This document shows, piece by piece, positions 1 through 11,471 of a stretch of DNA of 64,000 nt. The first letter of the stretch is position 1. Each line of letters opens with the position of its first letter. The DNA is taken from contig KV419433.1 of NCBI GenBank assembly GCA_001630475.1, forward strand, positions 92,121 to 156,120, read 5' to 3'. This stretch comes from Sistotremastrum niveocremeum HHB9708 (taxonomy: Eukaryota; Basidiomycota; Agaricomycetes; Sistotremastrales; Sistotremastraceae). A program made the position numbers and the translations under genes. Below the pieces are notes generated by a model that worked only from the letters and a program-made list of their open reading frames with translations, did no database searches and was not told the origin of the DNA.

Positions 1-65
1 GGATAGGGTCCGGATCTGGGTTTCGGTTTTCGAGATGACCAAACCTGAGGGTCCGGATCACGGAT

Positions 66-804
66 AACCTGTGGGTGAGCCGTGTTCAGCCCTACCCTAC
101 GTCGTCTACACCCGCGACATCATTGCCGTCATCCGCCACCTTTTCAATAAGCCGGCTTATGCCAATTGCATGACGTATGGCCCCGAAGAACACTATGCCG
201 ACGAAGCATGCACCGAGAGACTCTATAACGAGATCCACACGGGAAAATGGTGGTCACGCACCCAGGTCTGTAATTTTGAGTTCAATTCAGTTTATTGCAT
301 TATATTAATATTTTGTCTACAGGCAAAAATTGGCAAAGGCACCGTTGTCCCCATCCTCATAAGCACCGACAAGACCACCCTCACTCAGTTCTCCGGTGAT
401 CATACGGCGTATCCCGTATACTTATCTATCGGGAACATCGACAAAGAAACGCGGAAGAAGCCCAGTTCCGGTGCCTGGGTATTGGTTGGGTATTTGCCTA
501 CCGGCAAATTTGATGAAGACGACGACATCAGCGACAACGCAGGCAGAAAAGCACGTGCCCGCCTCTTCCACGCGTCTATGCGTGTACTCCTCGAACCCCT
601 CATCGAAGCCGGCAAAAAAGGGATATTACTAGTCGATCCCAAAGGCCGCACTCGACTTTGTTACCCTATCCTCGCCATCTATCCCTGCGACTACCCCGAG
701 CAAACGCTCGTCTGCGCTACGCGCTACATGGCATCATGCCCGCGATGTCACAGCAGCAAGGACGACTATACCGACAATGTTAAAGGCTCGGCCCGTAACG
801 TCGA
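66..804 (+). CDS. Plavaka-type transposase, N-terminal block (1 of 4)
   Basis: This holds the N-terminal catalytic region of a Plavaka transposase. The start lies upstream of the window. An intron runs from 266 to 322 (gtctgt...ctacag). Visible family landmarks are YTRDIIAVIRHLF, IHTGKWWSRTQ, then after the intron VVPILISTDKTTLTQFSGD, YPVYLSIGNIDKETRKKPS, AWVLVGYLPTGKF, and CPRCHSSKDD near the end. The block stops at the 8-bp duplication AACGTCGA (797-804) that flanks the hAT insertion. The frame resumes in phase at 4894, so this is an interruption by insertion and not a frame decay. The protein would catalyse cut-and-paste transposition of the Plavaka element. Confidence 0.75.
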
Positions 805-814
805 TAGAGCTCCT

Positions 815-940
815 ATCGGATCGGATGATCCGATCCGATCCGACGGATGCGTACGTCGGATGCCGGATACGGATGGGCCCAAAAGCGCCTGCCCATCCGC
901 CGGATTAGCATCCGTGAAATCCGACTCATCCGCCGGATTG
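815..940 (+). repeat. hAT left subterminal CGGAT/ATCCG repeats
   Basis: More than ten CGGAT or ATCCG pentamers occur in about 125 bases just inside the left terminus. A matching cluster lies at 4765-4875 inside the right terminus. Subterminal repeats of this sort are the known binding sites of BED-finger hAT transposases in plants and insects; the role here is inferred. Confidence 0.75.
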
Positions 941-1178
941 TGATAGGTCAGTTAGCCGAGACAAGCGCTCATCAGGGAGTCGCTTCTATGAGCCCCGGCT
1001 ACGGTTTTGCAACATTGCCCAAACTTCTGAGCTTTGTGAGGGCGATATCTTCCATAGTTTGCCTACATCTTTTGGTCTCGGGATTATCCTGTGTAACTGT
1101 ATAGCTCAATATATTCAATTTCCGACTATTTACTCTAGTTTGTCCATCCCTTGTGCAATTTTTCTTCAAAGGAGAGAC

Positions 1179-4100
1179 ATGCCAACTGCAGATGGAGGGG
1201 AGTTCGCGCATGACTCAGACTATTCTTTCTACAACTCTCCGTCCTCCAAGGATCCATTGAACAAAAAGCGACCTTCTGAAACAGCCGAATTTCGACCAGA
1301 AGCATCTGAGACAGAATCCGACACATCGGAAGGTGAACCTGAAGAAGAGGAGTTAGGCCGCGGAAGACGAAAGAAAGACGACGCACGCTTTAAAGAAGCT
1401 CTTGCTAACGAGAAGGAACCCAACACACAGCAAACAGACAAAGGCAAGGGAAAAGAGGGCCCACCTAAAGCAAAAGCAAAGCCCCGAGGGCTCCATCCAT
1501 CTCTTGCCGGCGACTCAAATCCGAAGAACTTCAAACGGAAACAGCTTGGGAAGGTCAGTCAATATAATGTCATTGTTGAAAGATGTTGGCGCTCACCGTT
1601 TCACAGTCCAAATCCCCGATTCGGCCATCGTCGAGAGACGGATCGCCAGGGCCACCAAAAAAGAAGTCGAGAAAGGACAAAGCAAACAGTCATCGTCAAG
1701 TGAATGCCAAAGCGGGATCGTCGAGAGCGAAGAGTACGAGTGACGGAACGGGGGGTCAGACCAGCCAAAACAAGGAGAGTGCCACGGCCGATACAATCGA
1801 CCTGACGCAAACTCAGGGTCAGTCATTTCTTATCAGGGCATTCATAACAATACTCACCTTCTCTCAGACGATGATAACAGCAATGACCATGAAGACGACG
1901 CGCCACACAACGAAAACGTCCCACATCGCAAGGTCCCGTCCGGTCACTCTCTGCCAGCGCATCGGTTGGATATGAAACATCGAGCTACAAAGAACAACGC
2001 AGCTGAGCACCGTGATTTCAAAAAGAAAAATGCACTTATCTATCATTTCTTGGATGTGGAAGATATAGAGGACAAGGAGGACGACGGGACGGTGGTCATC
2101 ACTCGCTTCCTGCGATGCGGTATCTGCAATGCAAACGGCGAGCGGAAGAGATGGATCGTGAATAAAAAGGGCGGTGGCTCAACTAGCAACTTTCACAACC
2201 ATATGAACAAGGATCATCTCAAAATCTGGACGAAGGCGATGGAGCTCGACAACATGATCATGGGCGGGGCTGCTTTAGCGGCTCCTGCCGATCTTTCGAG
2301 GTACTACTCGCAGGTGAGCGCTTCCTACGTTATGTAAGAACTTGACTGACCTCCCACGACGACGATGCTCTCTTCATCAGGAATTCGACATGGACGTTCT
2401 GTACGAGCATATCGTGCGCTGGATGGTAGTCAAGCACAAGCCTTTCAAGGAGATTGAAGACGATTATTTCAGGAAGATAATTACTTACGGACGCAAGGGG
2501 GTGAGGGTGATCGGGGCCGACGCGATGAAGAATCGTATCATCAAGTTTGCTGGCGAACTCGACAAATGGATGATCGATTACATGCAGGTGAGTCGTTCCT
2601 TCTGCAGTGATCCACAGAAATGCTTACCCGATCTCAGAAAAATGCCGGCAAGGTTGCTTTCGCCACGGACGCATGGACCTCGCCCAACAACCTCGCCTTC
2701 CTATGCATCGTGGCGAGTTGGATCACTGAGGATTGGAAGCTAGAAGAGTGTACCATCGACTTTAAGCAGTTACACGGGGCTCACGAAGGCAAAAACCTCG
2801 GCAATTCCTTCATGCAATCGCTGAAGCAGGCCGGCTTGACGGACAAGGTGCGAGGTTCATCTCTTCTTCTCACTGTCTTTGAACTGACATTTATCAACCA
2901 AGTTTCTCTCGCTTACGGCCGATAATGCCAGCAACAACGGCACGTTGATCAAGGAGGTCGCTGCTCAGCTCACCCAGGCTTTCAAAAAATCCCCCATCGT
3001 TCGTCAGCATAAAACTCCCATCGAGCCCATCGATCCCGACAAACTCACCATTCGCTGCCTCCCTCATGTCATACACCTCGCCGTCCTCGAGTTCTTAAAA
3101 GCAGTCTCGGCGATCAGTGACGATGAAGCTCAAAACGCGTCCTTTGAGCCGGTTAAGATGACGGTACAAGAAGCAGAGGGTATTGCTGCAGAAGATCCCG
3201 GCTCCTCTCCCGCAGCTAGTCTCCCGGAGCCGTTCGAGGTTGCCAGCATCGCTAATATATTATACAAGGTGCGTACACTGACCATTCTATTCAACGACGA
3301 CTGGTACTGACATTCACACCTATATCCAGATACGAGCTATTGTGAAACACATCCGATCATCCCCTCAACAAAATGAGGCCTTCCGCCAGCAAGTCGACCG
3401 GCTCGACGACGCCATCAAGCAGGCGATCGAAGCCCTCAGGGAAGAGGCCGAGGATCCCAATGACCCCTCGCTCCCCAGATTCCTTTCACGGAAGGAAAAG
3501 GGGCTCATACTCGATGTGGCAACTCGCTGGCACAGCATGATGTTCATGCTTGTGCGAGCGAGCGAGTTCAAAGATGTGAGTATTGCTGTGATGTCTTTAT
3601 AAGTGTGATAAACTGACTGTATCTCTTGATCTATGTAGGCTATTGATGCTCTCTGCGGAGATCTCAATCGACCATTCTATGCGGAGTACAAGATGTCGAA
3701 GGACGAGTGGAAATTAGTAGATGCGATGGCGGGCTGGCTTGAGGTGCGTACCGACCGTCTCTTTCACGATGATTACTGACTTCGCCTTCACATTCTGTTA
3801 GATATTTCAAGGAGCGACTACGCTGATGTCTCACAACAAGAGAGCTACGCTATCCTCCACCCTCGGTGCCTATGTCACCCTGATCAAATATACACGCACT
3901 ATCGAAGCCGACCCCGTTGCGCAAGCTAACCCCAACGTCCTACTCGGTGCCCAACTCTGCCGCGACAAACTCCTCAAATACTTTGACCTCGCTTCATACG
4001 AAAGCGAATATTATTACTTTGCTTGCGGTAAGTCGAAGCTGTATCTTGTTCTTTCGTCAACTCACAAACATGCACAGTTCTGGATCCCACGGTCAAGATG

Positions 4101-4696
4101 TCGCTCTTTGATCAACATCGTGACATGTTCGACGATGAATGGAGAAAGGGATGTCACGAATCCTTTGTCGAGATCTTCAACAAGGAGTATCGGACCTCAC
4201 CCAGCAAGTCCGTCACCGGATCCCGTCCTGCCCCCGTCCTCCCTCGAAACTCTTTCGAGCGTCTCTTGCATCAAGATCGACCTGCAGCCATCTCTGGACC
4301 GGCTGTCGACGAATTGGCAACATATCTGGAAATGCCTCGAGCTGATCCGCTCGAGTGGAGCCCCTTGGAATGGTGGAGAGAAAATGATTACAGGTTCAAA
4401 GCTGTGGCGAGGATGGCACGCGATTATCTCGCAATCCCAGGTGCGTACTTTTTCGACTTTTTTTGTCTTTTATTCTGCTAACATCGATGCTTGCTTTTTA
4501 TTATTCAGGATCGTCTGTCAGCGTGGAACGATCGTTCAGCAGTGGCCGCGATCTTGTCTCGATCCGCCGTGGCTCCCTCAAGGGTAATACCATTCAGATG
4601 CTGATGAAAGCTCGAGGAATTATATTGCTGCAAGACCGCTTGAGTAATCAAAAGAAGCCAGAATATATTGTTCTCGACGATGTAGTACAAGATTAA
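1179..4696 (+). CDS. hAT-family transposase, 11 exons, 980 aa
   Basis: Cut-and-paste transposase of the enclosing hAT element, acting in the nucleus. Exons I can join in phase: 1179-1553, 1607-1817, 1868-2313, 2381-2587, 2638-2847, 2903-3268, 3330-3575, 3639-3743, 3802-4027, 4078-4440, 4509-4696; the sum is 2943 nt with no internal stop. Residues 1-250 are charged and low complexity with lysine-rich stretches. A BED zinc finger (CGIC...FHNHMNKDH) lies near 270-312. The RNase H-like core has D424 (ATDAWT) and D490 (ADNASNN), and E925 lies in SVSVERSFS, the start of the C-terminal hAT dimerisation segment. VATRWHS near the middle is also typical. All introns have GT/AG borders of 50-67 nt. I chose the ATG at 1179 because it opens the first exon; an earlier in-frame ATG at 1059 is possible. 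Confidence 0.92.
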
Positions 4697-4764
4697 GATG
4701 TATTAGGGTAGATATACAGGGTGAAGTCTCAGGAAGTACAATCCGAGGCTACTGCACCCACAAT

Positions 4765-4875
4765 CCGACGGATTGACGGATATCCGACGGATGGAATCCG
4801 GCCGGATGCGGATCAGGGCTCAGAGCAAGAGAAACCGACGGATGGTAATCCGTCGGATCGGATATCCGATCCGAT
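4765..4875 (+). repeat. hAT right subterminal CGGAT/ATCCG repeats
   Basis: This is the mirror of the left subterminal cluster, with about ten CGGAT/ATCCG pentamers directly inside the right TIR and starting shortly after the transposase stop at 4696. Confidence 0.7.
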
Positions 4876-4885
4876 AGGAGCTCTA

Positions 4886-5741
4886 AACGTCGACGAGACC
4901 CTTGAAAAACTGCGAAAGGCCGGTAAATGTCACACAGAAGCGTCCGCAATGACCCATCTCGATCCCACCAAGCTCCTCTACGTCCCTCAACCCTTCTGGG
5001 CCAACTTCCCTCACTGCAATATCCACCGCATCATCACCCCCGACATCCTCCATCAGCTTTTCCAGGGTATGGTCAAACATGCCATCGCCTGGCTTACCCT
5101 CATCGTCTCTCAAGTCGAGCTGGACTCTCGTTTCAAGCGCGTCCCTCCCGCTCATGGTTGTCGACATTTCCCACGAGGCATATCCATCCTTCAGAATGCG
5201 TCTGGTGCCGAGCATCGTGATATCGGCAAGCAGATCATGGGATGTCTAGTAGGATGCGTCGACGACGACGTACTTCGAGCCACGCGAAGTCTTCTCGACT
5301 TTGTGTATCTTGCTCAGTACAAGTCGCATAGCAGCGAAACTCTTCAATACCTTAAGGACGCGTTGACGCTGTTTCATCAAGAGAAAGAAGCATTCAATCG
5401 GTTTGGTGGTCGCCCAGGTGCGTTAGTTATAAATTATACTGTTCTATTTGCACCTTCTGACATACACATTCATACAGAATTAGGGCCTGACTTCACTTAC
5501 CCCAAACTCCACGCCCTCCAACACTATATTGAATGCATCGAGGACTACGGTTCGACTGACAACTACAATACTGAAACCACCGAGCGACTCCACATCAACT
5601 TCGTCAAGACCGCATACGAACATTCAAACAAGAAGCATTACATCGCGCAGATGATCATCTGGCTCGACCGCATGGAACGTATACAGCTATACGACGACTA
5701 CATCACCTTCAAATTACACGGAGCATTTGAGAGACCATCAC
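4886..5741 (+). CDS. Plavaka-type transposase, block 2 of 4
   Basis: This continues the Plavaka transposase directly after the hAT target duplication. An intron occupies 5418-5477 (gtgcgt...tacag), across which the frame joins as RPELGPDF. Family landmarks are WANFPHCNIHRIITPDILHQ, LDFVYLAQYKSH, TYPKLHALQHYIE, TERLHINFVKTAYEHSNKKH and YIAQMIIWLDRMER, which match the conserved middle of Plavaka transposases. The block ends at CATCAC (5736-5741), the 6-bp duplication flanking the next insertion. An open frame that appears to begin at 4721 is only read-through from the hAT end. Confidence 0.8.
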
Positions 5742-5766
5742 TATAGTGGACCGTGTCAACAAAAAA

Positions 5767-6190
5767 TAAAACCCACACACACGGACCTTAAATTTCCTTA
5801 TTTGGGACTTAATTTTCTGTGTGCGTGTAAAAACATGCTGTGTGTGCGTAAAAACTGTCTGTGTGTGCTGAAATGCTCATATTCAAGTATCTTGATAGTA
5901 ATTCCACACACATGGCATTTTCCACGCACGCATGACATTTTTCCACACACATGGGGATTTCACACACACACGTTGCCAAGTATTACACACCCAGTTTTTT
6001 TTTTGTGCGGCTTGATTGTTTGAACACACGAGGCAGATATTTTTGTGCAAGATACAGCTGCAGTTTCTCACACAACAGCCCTCCACACACACACAAAAAA
6101 AATTGTTCACACACACACACACACAACAGTGAAAATCCACACACAACAGTAATTCCAGTTTCAGTGATTCACACAAATGTTTGACATTAA
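5767..6190. repeat. Left subterminal CA/TG-rich zone of the 11.5-kb element
   Basis: Runs of CACACA and TGTGTG separated by short AT-rich words fill this zone. A similar zone lies just inside the right TIR (16780-17230), in inverted sense. The paired placement suggests subterminal transposase-binding repeats rather than a chance microsatellite. The short open frames here are repeat artefacts. Confidence 0.65.
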
Positions 6191-6307
6191 GAGGAATATA
6201 TTGTAAGAGGCAGCCTGGCTGGTATGCTATGCTACATGAGGATGAGATTATCATCAGGTTGCTCTCTAGGGGCAAAAATGGGACTAAATGCAGGTGAATA
6301 ATATAAC

Positions 6308-6412
6308 AATGAATGAATGAATGAATGAATGAATGAATGAATGAATGAATGAATGAATGAATGAATGAATGAATGAATGAATGAATGAATGAATGAATGA
6401 ATGAATGAATGA
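6308..6412. repeat. (GAAT)n tetranucleotide microsatellite
   Basis: About 26 uninterrupted copies of GAAT/ATGA form a simple repeat between the left subterminal zone and the first gene of the element. It produces a false His-Ser-Phe-Ile open frame on the minus strand. Confidence 0.95.
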
Positions 6413-6527
6413 TTGGAGACATGAATAGAATGAGTGGAAGAATAAATGAATGGGTGTTCAGACAATCAGATGCAAGAAAAAAGAGAGAATTAGCTGAGAA
6501 TACTATATACTATCCAGATGACATGAC

Positions 6528-8026
6528 TTAGATGGACCTAGAACGATGAGACAATTGAGTGGATGTAGGGGGCAAGTTGGCCAGGAGGTCTGGCAAAGCC
6601 TCGAGACGCTCTGGGTGGGGATCAACTGAAGAATAGGGGGGCAGGTTATCTTCATCTTCATCATCTTCATCATCAGTATCATCAGTGACTACAATGACCT
6701 GAGACTCTGGTGAAACTGAATGAGCCCTTGTGACAGGCGACGGAGGAGCAGGTGAGGGTGATGGTGATGCAGGAGGAAGATGAGGAGTGGTGCTGCGACT
6801 ACGAAGAGTTCTGGTTGGGATGTCGATGGTGAAGTTGGCCCTAGAAGTAGAGGCCCTGTGGAACACGTCTTGCAGGGAACCCAATGACTGGTCACTGAGA
6901 GCCTGCTCGACGTCCTCCTCTTCGCCCTCTTCGTCCTCCTCCTCTTCTTCTTCCCAGTCAAAGTCGTCATCTTCGACATCCACTTGCCGGCCCTTTCCCT
7001 TGTTTTTTGACTGGGAGAGGAGATCCCCATCCAGTTCTGAGTTGAAATTAGCTAAAATAATGAAATATATATCAATAACATACCATCATCTCCATCATCA
7101 GTGATCTTCCATTCCCTTCTTGGTTCAGAAGGAATGGGAATAACTGATCCTGAAACAAATAAATGAAAAGGAGGAGACAGCTAAAAAAGGGAAGACTCAC
7201 TGAGGACAATAGTATGAGGGGCACGGCAATGCATGTCCAGATAAGCAAGGTCATAGATAAACTGGTCTGCCGAGATGTCATGGACCAACTCGTTCTGTAA
7301 TTTCTGAACAACGACGAGCTCCCAGCCTGGGGTAAAGGATGTGCCACCTTCAACATTGGCTCTAAGCCAGTCGCGAGGGATTGGGAGCTGGTCCAGAGCC
7401 CAGGCGATGATGGCGGTGGGGGTCATGCTGGAGTCGATGGACAGTTGGCCACCATCGACAGCTGAGTAGGTGGCTAGTTGGAATGACGCAAGCTTGAGGA
7501 TGTCTTTTTTGGTTAGACGAAATGGCAGTCGACGTTGACCAGCCTATGCAAGAAAGTTAATTTAATATTTATGATATTTATGATGGAAAGGAAGAAGTCA
7601 ACTCACTGGGTTGGGGAGGAGAACAATTGCAAAGACAGGCTTGACTTTGGGGGCCTTCTGAGAGGCAGTGCGACGCCTTGGCACTGTCTTAGGTAGGGAT
7701 CGACTAGAGTCTCGCGCGCGCGATCGACTGAGTTCGGCAGCCAACTCGGCCTGAGGAGTGAGAGTGGACGGGGTGGGAGTATTGATGGGAGGGGCAGTGC
7801 TGCTGCTGGCTGCTGCACTGTCGGCAGCATGGGCCTCTTGAGCCAGACCCATGAGTGTTGTCCAGGTGGACGTAGCTCGTCTCTTCTTCGGACGGGCGAC
7901 AAATTGGCCAGCCTCGTTTCGAGGCAACTCGGAGTTGTCACCAGGGGTGTCGACAGTTGAGTCTGTTCTGGGCCTTTTGGGAGGCTGCCTAGAGCTGGCT
8001 GGGGAGTTGTTCTGTTGCTGAGACAT
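6528..8026 (-). CDS. Uncharacterised acidic protein of the 11.5-kb element (445 aa)
   Basis: Not recognised. Four exons join in phase on the minus strand: 8026-7607, 7543-7201, 7149-7084, 7036-6528 (1338 nt), all with GT/AG introns. The N-terminal 130 residues are basic and Ser/Pro-rich, with nuclear-signal-like patches (PKRPR, RPKKRR). The middle (about 141-255) looks globular, with LTKKDILKLASFQLATYS and WALDQLPIPRDWL. The tail holds long Glu/Asp runs (DWEEEEEEDEEGEEEDVEQA) and a Ser/Pro-rich region with EDDEDEDNLPPYS. It runs co-directionally with the gene at 8129-9196, 102 bp downstream of that gene's stop. Placement between the TIRs suggests an accessory or DNA-binding role in transposition, which is inference only. 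Confidence 0.75.
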
Positions 8027-8128
8027 TGAAAAGAGTGGACGGTTTGCAAAGGAGTGAGATGGTTGAAGAGAAAATTTTATTGAAAGTCCGACAGGCTCTG
8101 GGAAGCCTTGTTAAAAGATTACATAATA

Positions 8129-9196
8129 CTATTCGACAAGCTCTGCAGAAAATCCCCAAAGACTGGAGATACGAGCAAGTCCTTCTTCTACTGCTGCAGC
8201 ATCTGCTGACAACATGGCAGAGAAGGTTGAATGGTTGATGGCGGCACTGTAGCAAGGGTGTTGTCGATGGTTGCGAAAATGACGGAGGATGTTGGTGCCG
8301 TCCTCCGGATTCTCTGGGAAGTAAAGACGGATCATCATACCCCAGAACACTCTATCCCACTCCCTGTTACACTCCTCAACCCTTCCACAAGCATGCTGAA
8401 CAATGCTTGGTTTGCTGTGCAAGGCTTGACGATGTGCCTCCTCGACGGCACCCCTCATTTTGAGGATCTCCAGAAGGAGCTCTGGGCCCAGGAGCTGGGT
8501 ATCTTCAAGAGTAAGTTGTTGGAGGGGAATGGAGAAGACGTCAAGTACAGAGTCGATAAACCAAGAATCGATGTGGTGATCGATGGTGAAGCGAAGTCGT
8601 TCGGTCGGTCGAAGGATGTTGCTGTCCCCAACAGCTGTCATGGCATCCAGTATACCCTGTCCAAACTTATATGTGCTTGCTATTGCAAGCACATGAAGCC
8701 ATCCTTGGGGAGAATTGGGTGCTCTGCAATAAAATTTTGAGAGGTCGTACGACTCGAAATCAATTGCACTCACTGAAGACGACTTTGATACCCCAGAAAA
8801 CTGTTCCAACTGGCTGCATCCTCCTTCAGCTTAATGGGGTCACTCTGCTTCTCCCACATGTCTTTGAAAGACGTCGAGAGATGACACAGAATCTGGGCAG
8901 AGTAATCGTACACTGTGGGAGCATCCCCAATCTACAGCCACATTTGTCATGTTGAAAGAGTCTTCATGATCAGTGGAACTCACAGTGAATCTCAGTGCAG
9001 TCTTAGTATGGTGCAGCTCGGGCAAGTTGAAGCTGTGGTGACGGGTCGATGGATGCAGCGGGGTGCCTGGTGCTGTCGACGGTGTTGGATTCATTGGGGC
9101 TGTGTGGTACTGGGATGGTGGAGGCAGATCTAGAGGAGCCTCTGCCACATCCGAGGCTTGACCAGGAGTCCAAGACGGTGCAGAGTTCAGAGGCAT
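8129..9196 (-). CDS. Uncharacterised protein of the 11.5-kb element (321 aa)
   Basis: Not recognised. Three exons join in phase: 9196-8984, 8931-8774, 8723-8129 (966 nt) with GT/AG introns of about 50 nt. The first 70 residues are Pro/Ser/Thr-rich. The rest looks like a compact, mostly helical domain, with YDYSAQILCHLSTSFKDMW, GWLHVLAIASTYKFGQGI, FTIDHHIDSWFIDSVLDVF, RVEECNREWDRVFWGMMIRL and RHFRNHRQHPCYSAAINHS. No zinc finger or catalytic signature is obvious. It is transcribed away from the integrase gene with only 76 bp between the two start codons, which suggests shared control. Confidence 0.75.
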
Positions 9197-9272
9197 GGAG
9201 TACGGCGAACAACGTTGCAGCCAGCAGGTGTCGGAGATTCAAATTGATTAGATTTGACTTTGTCGATTTGAC
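9197..9272. promoter_or_regulatory. Short divergent promoter gap between orphan gene and integrase
   Basis: Only 76 bp separate the minus-strand start at 9196 and the plus-strand start at 9273. Both genes appear intact, so this short stretch and the 5' untranslated parts must contain control for both. No TATA box is clear. It contains GATTAGATTTGACTTTG and neighbouring TTTGACTT repeats. Function is inferred from position. Confidence 0.45.
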
Positions 9273-11268
9273 TTGATTCAAATGCCATTCACTTTGTATC
9301 CCTTTCCTGAGCTTCCAGAGCATGAAAATAATAGGGTGGAGGCTGGATATGAACGAATCAAGACAGTCTATGATCGGGGAAGCAGGTACCTAGCACAGGA
9401 GGAGCCTGATCCTCTACGGATCAGAGTTACAGCTGACGAACTGATGGATCTGGACGATCTTATGGACGCACTGGTGCAAGAGGTTGCAGATGATGAATGG
9501 AGTCGCCTGTTGGCCAGATCTATAGTGTCGATGGATGTGGCACTGAGATCAGCAGCCGAACAGATGAGCACCCAGTATCCCTTTTTTATTGTGTGTCGTC
9601 CGAGTGAATTGTCTGAGTTATCCTCTGCAGTGCCCGAGAAAACAATGAGCCAGTTGGGGCCATCACATTGGTCCGAACAGGCCAACGAGGAAGGCCAAAG
9701 AAGCACATAGACGAAGACATTCTCCGGAACATGCTGGCTCCCCATCGAAAGACCACTATCCAAGAGGTTGCCGATCGACTCAATGTTCATCGGAATACTG
9801 TCTTGAACTACATGAAGTCATACGGCATACATCGGCAATACAGTACCATCTCAGATGAAGCTCTGGACCAAACGATACGGGAATATAGGCTCTATCGACC
9901 CGATTCTGGCATTCGATATGTCCACGGCTTTGTTCGAGACAAAGGGTTTCTGGTCCAGAGGGAACGGATCAAAGATGCTCTCAAACGAGTCGATGGAGTG
10001 GGTGTACAGCTCAGACGAACGAATACTATTCAACGGAGACACTACGAATCGGATGGTCCCAATCTAGTCTGGCATATGGATGGCCATCACAAGCTTATTT
10101 TGTGGGGCATTGTCATCCATGGCATGATCGACGGATTCTGCAGAACAGTGAGTCATTTATTTTTGGTCATTATAGACTCAACAGAGCACAACGCAGATTG
10201 TTGGTCTTGAGGCTAGCTGTACGAATCGAAGCTCCCAAGTTTTGAAAGTCTTTCACAAGGCCATTGCTACGTACGGAAGACCTTGTCGAGTTCGTGGAGA
10301 TAAGGGAGGAGAGAATTTCAGAGTTGCATTAGAGATGTATGAAGTTCGAGGAGTTAACAAAGGATCATACCTGTTTGGAACGTATGCCTCTGCCTTTTTG
10401 CTTTTGGTCCCAACTTGAATTTCCTAGGTCCACACATAACACAAGAATCGAACGGATTTGGAGAGAACTTGGCAATCAATTCGGTCGAAGGTGGAAGGCT
10501 TTTTTCTTGGTGCTTGAAGGACGTTTCAGGCTTGATCGACATAATCCCCATCATCTCTGGCTGCTAAACTGCCTTTTTCTCAATGATATTCAAATGGACT
10601 GTGAACTGTTTGTGACGGAATGGAACAACCATGCAATCTCAACTCCTGGTGTCGGCGATAAGTCCCCTTTGGTATGAAACATTATTTAATTTGTATCAAA
10701 CCTTATTTATGATTTATGTGTTCAGGACTTGAGGGCATGGGGTGTGCTCAGAAATGGGTACATCCATGAAGAAGAAGATGATGATTTTGTCGACGAGAAC
10801 ACAGCTCAACATTATTTTGGTCAGTTTTATGCAGAAAGAAGCAGCACTCGTCGCGACTTTGAGGAGTAAGACAAACACCAATCTTTCATTTTTTACTCTG
10901 ACAAATACAGAGATGATCTACCCACAGAAGGAACTGAAGACACAGACATCGACGAGCTCGATTACAACTTGGCACAAAATTTCACCACCGAGCGACGCAA
11001 AGTCCCCAGAATCGTTTGTCCATTCAGCGAGCAGGTCATTGATCACCTCATGAATGCCATTGATGCTGCTACTGAAGAGGACTACACTCCTCCGGACTAT
11101 GGTTTTTTTGAGGGAGAACGACGGTATGAGCCATGGGAGGAGGAGGTGTATATTGCAGTTAATCGAACGGACGTAGCGATCTCTCTTCCAGCAATGGTTT
11201 GGCTTCCAAGAGCTGCCATATGGCTTAGAGGTGTTCATTTTATGACACAGTTACTTGTTGCTCAGTAA
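9273..11268 (+). CDS. DDE integrase/transposase of the 11.5-kb element (587 aa)
   Basis: Probable recombinase that moves the enclosing element. Exons joining in phase: 9273-9592, 9631-10147, 10197-10381, 10428-10671, 10726-10865, 10911-11268 (1764 nt). After an N-terminal segment of about 105 residues comes a helix-turn-helix region, RGRPKKHIDEDIL...TIQEVADRLNVHRNTVLNYM, as in IS481/IS3-type transposases. Next is a linker ending QRRHYESDG, then an integrase core with D257 (WHMDGHHK), D314 (RGDKGGEN) and E349 (THNTRIERIWRE), close to D,D(35)E spacing. The phrase VIHGMIDGFCRTIVGL is typical of the eukaryotic integrase-core genes seen in fungi and fish. A tail of about 150 residues is acidic. 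The first intron (38 nt) is short and is the least certain join. Confidence 0.88.
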
Positions 11269-11471
11269 TATACTCCTTACAATAGCTTTCGTCAATTATC
11301 AGAGGTAGTGTGACTTGTGTCACACTCATTGTGGGCCACAACGAGTTTGTGACAGTGACAACGGATCGACCGCACAGTATCAGTGACTCAAAGTCCATGT
11401 ATATCAATCTAATTACAGATAAATAATGTATCCTGCATGTTCAATACCCAAGTAATGGTCAACAGTCGGCT

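Larger units (their letters stand above)
805..4885 (+). mobile_element. hAT transposon, apparently complete (4081 bp)
   Basis: The element starts TAGAGCTCCTATCGGATCGG and ends with the inverse, a perfect 22-bp terminal inverted repeat. It is flanked by the 8-bp target duplication AACGTCGA (797-804 and 4886-4893), the hallmark of hAT integration. Both subterminal zones (roughly 815-940 and 4765-4875) are packed with CGGAT/ATCCG pentamers, plausible transposase-binding sites. One intron-rich transposase gene fills the interior. It sits inside the Plavaka transposase between the NV and DETL codons, so it arrived after that gene. The perfect TIRs, exact duplication and open transposase suggest a young and possibly still active copy. 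Confidence 0.93.

Noticed and set aside
4721-5746. A single 341-codon gene starting inside the hAT end
   Set aside because: Its first 55 codons are hAT terminal sequence; the real coding part starts at the target duplication and belongs to the Plavaka transposase.
5883-6465. Minus-strand frames of His-Ser-Phe-Ile repeats (179 and 77 codons)
   Set aside because: They are translations of the (GAAT)n microsatellite and neighbouring CA tracts.
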